From the NCBI GenBank assembly GCA_964187655.1, contig CAXLMP010000092.1, forward strand, positions 1-7,342: a stretch of 7,342 nt of DNA, written 5' to 3'. The notes under the pieces are model-generated. The model did no database searches, was not told the DNA's origin, and saw nothing but the letters and a program-made list of their open reading frames with translations. Below, piece by piece: positions 5,496 to 7,342 of this stretch (within the stretch, counting starts at the first letter, position 1; every line of letters begins with the position of its first letter). Origin of the DNA: Lentimonas sp002292345 (GTDB lineage Bacteria; Verrucomicrobiota; Verrucomicrobiia; Opitutales; Coraliomargaritaceae). Both the position numbers and the translations under genes were made by a program.

Positions 5496-7342
5496 TATAG
5501 GATTCTAAATTTGTGGCGTTTTACGGACAGGTGGATGCAGGTGCCGCCTTCTTTCGGGTGCTCGGCTGTGACGCTGGCCCTTAAGAGGCGTGCTCGGCGT
5601 CGACTTGAAGCGGGGACTTGGTCTTTTCCAGAATCGATGCCGTGTCCATTATCGGTAATCGTTAGGCAGATATCCTTTGGGGTCGCGACTAAGCGTATTG
5701 AGACCTTGGTGGCTCCGGAGTGGCGCAGGATATTGATCAGGCATTCTTTGAAGAACAGAAAAATATCGATGCGCACACGGGGCTTGAGATCTTCTAAGAG
5801 TGCTTCGCCTGAAAACTCGATGTGATAGTCCAGGTCCGAAAGGAGTCGCCTGGACGAGCGGTTCATTTCTTCGACGAGATCTTCACAGATACCTTTGGCT
5901 TCGAGCATGTTGGTGCAGTAGCGCGCTGCGGTGCCACTGCGTTCGGTGAAGGTGCGGATACGATCGAGTAATTTGCTTAGTTTGTCGGGCGAATGCATCA
6001 ACTCTTTGGACAGGTCGCTGAGTAGTCCGATGGTATGTAGGTTCGCGCCTAGCTCGTCGTGCAGGTCAGCCGCAAAGCGCTCTTTGATACGGGAGATTTT
6101 GCGTATTCGGCGGGTGCGTTCGATTAGAATGATGAAGCCGATCCCTACCACCAATAGCACTGTCAACCAGATGAAAATCTGCAGCATGATTTTCTGGCGG
6201 GCATAGCGGCGATTCAGTTCGGCAGCGACTTGAGGGCGTTCGTTTTCCAAGTTATGACGATGCGCCAGTTCCTCCACCCATTGTCGAACGGGTAGGATTT
6301 GGCCATACAGGTTGGTGCCGTCCGTCAACGCGGCGATGGAGCGCCCCGTGCCGTCGAGTAAGTGAGTGGTCGCTGGTTTGTGGAGTGCCACATTTTGATT
6401 GCCAGAAAATAGTTCAATTTCAGCGAATCCCACTCTAGCCTGGTGCTCATTGTCTTCATCGAACACATAGGGCTCCAGAGCCGTGAGGCGCACATAGCGG
6501 CACGGAGTCTCCGGGAATCGCTGGGTGAGAATCGGCCCCACATCATAGATCGACCCTCTACGATATTTAGTCAGTGGCACCGCATCGGAGAAATCGGCCT
6601 TTAGAGCACCTTCGACCAGTAGTCGGTTGGGCTGGCCGTAGCCCGCCGGTGTGGATTGGGGGATGGTGTCGTTAAAGTCGATCGCATGCAGCTGGATGCG
6701 ATCCAAGGAATATGTGCGTTCGAGATCGATGGTGATGAAAGGCTGCGCATCGATGCGAGCCACTCCGATAAAGGCGACCGTGCCCTCACCGCGGCCCGCA
6801 TCCATTAGAAAGGGCGTGAACCCATCGACCAGATAGCCCTTTTTGCGCGCACCGCTGTCTTTAATAATGATCGATGAGGTTGTCACCGGTTGATGCAGTG
6901 CCACATTCGTCGCACCGTTGAAAATCATGATTTCAGACAGCTCCAGGTTATATTTTCCGTCAAACTTGCGCGGTGACAATACCGAGGCCTCCACCCGCAC
7001 CCAAGACGCCGTGGTTGCGCAAGGGATGAGCAAGGGGGCGATGCGTGGCAGGATTGTTGAATCCCCGTTGAATGAGGCGATGACGGTGCCTTCTGCGTCT
7101 TTTTTTGTGCCCGCTATAATCCGGAATTGTAAGGGGAAGCCATCGGCTTTGAAGCCGGCTTTCGTGTCGCGCCAGATGGAGGGCACCAGCACGATTTGAT
7201 CAATGGGGGTGTCCGCTTCCAATTGAATTTGCACCCACTCCGTGTGCTCGGCTTCTAAATGAACATCGGAACGGTAGCCGATCGATCCGACGCCGCTGCG
7301 CAGGCTGTAGTGTGCCAGCTCGTCGAGCTCGGTATCAATTGC
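5495..7342 (-). CDS. sensor histidine kinase (HisKA_3 type) with discoidin-like extracytoplasmic sensor; 5' end beyond window
   Basis: The reading frame is open to the right edge. The GTG at 7232-7234 is an internal Val, since another 36 in-frame codons lie upstream (ending in ...AEHTEW), so the start is outside. Counting from that GTG, residues 1-120 and 165-290 are two beta-rich segments, each ending in a discoidin (F5/8 type C)-like phrase, NVALHQPVTTSS (110-121) and NVALHKPATTH (281-291). One membrane helix follows at about 348-371, then a HisKA_3 dimerisation domain with phospho-accepting H392 in AADLHDELGANLH (codon at 6059-6061). The ATPase domain has an N-box (KECLINILRHSGA, N501) and a G1 box (ITDNGHGID, D528); the later glycine box is poorly conserved (538-565). 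It should autophosphorylate and pass phosphate to the adjacent NarL-type regulator. The sensor may bind carbohydrate; the ligand is unknown. It is not a hybrid kinase. Confidence 0.9.
   Translation of the reverse strand, partial: AIDTELDELAHYSLRSGVGSIGYRSDVHLEAEHTEWVQIQLEADTPIDQIVLVPSIWRDTKAGFKADGFPLQFRIIAGTKKDAEGTVIASFNGDSTILPRIAPLLIPCATTASWVRVEASVLSPRKFDGKYNLELSEIMIFNGATNVALHQPVTTSSIIIKDSGARKKGYLVDGFTPFLMDAGRGEGTVAFIGVARIDAQPFITIDLERTYSLDRIQLHAIDFNDTIPQSTPAGYGQPNRLLVEGALKADFSDAVPLTKYRRGSIYDVGPILTQRFPETPCRYVRLTALEPYVFDEDNEHQARVGFAEIELFSGNQNVALHKPATTHLLDGTGRSIAALTDGTNLYGQILPVRQWVEELAHRHNLENERPQVAAELNRRYARQKIMLQIFIWLTVLLVVGIGFIILIERTRRIRKISRIKERFAADLHDELGANLHTIGLLSDLSKELMHSPDKLSKLLDRIRTFTERSGTAARYCTNMLEAKGICEDLVEEMNRSSRRLLSDLDYHIEFSGEALLEDLKPRVRIDIFLFFKECLINILRHSGATKVSIRLVATPKDICLTITDNGHGIDSGKDQVPASSRRRARLLRASVTAEHPKEGGTCIHLSVKRHKFRIL

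Noticed and set aside
7232..7234. GTG as the real start of the kinase gene
   Set aside because: The frame stays open for 36 more codons to the window edge, with sequence that continues the sensor region, so the true start lies outside.

Overview
The window looks like chromosomal DNA from a marine, polysaccharide-degrading bacterium, most likely a Verrucomicrobiota of the Opitutae/Puniceicoccales type (Coraliomargarita- or Lentimonas-like). This is inferred, not searched. The clues are two exported glycosidases of fucose and galactose chemistry, a histidine kinase with discoidin-like sensor regions next to a NarL-type regulator, start codons without clear Shine-Dalgarno sequences, and gene gaps filled with palindromic repeats.

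Layout. Positions 1-136 hold no gene. They carry a string of short perfect hairpins and a 19-nt match to the 3' end of bacterial tRNA-Pro (84-102). A bidirectional terminator-like hairpin follows (137-178). Positions 183-746 (minus) are the 3' part of a DUF4143-type AAA ATPase gene, and 716-1090 (plus) are the 3' part of an unrecognised protein gene. Both lack their 5' ends and meet head to head near 704-715, so this looks like a deletion or recombination scar, possibly the edge of a former island.

Positions 1186-2655 encode an exported GH29 alpha-L-fucosidase and 2779-4668 a GH36-type alpha-galactosidase lipoprotein, both on the plus strand. A 77-bp element with perfect 26-bp inverted arms separates them. 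Converging on this pair is a two-component system on the minus strand: a histidine kinase (5495 to the right edge, 5' end outside the window) and a NarL/FixJ response regulator (4830-5495), whose stop and start share one base. The gap between the two convergent blocks (4669-4829) holds two near-identical 36-bp repeats and a fold-back structure.

Working model: the membrane kinase senses a saccharide through its discoidin-like regions and signals to the regulator, while the two glycosidases remove terminal fucose and alpha-galactose from algal or similar glycans outside the cytoplasm. The regulatory link rests on proximity only. I found no clearly new biochemical system. The least explained items are the truncation junction with its tRNA-like flank, the two families of palindromic elements, and the discoidin-type sensor kinase.
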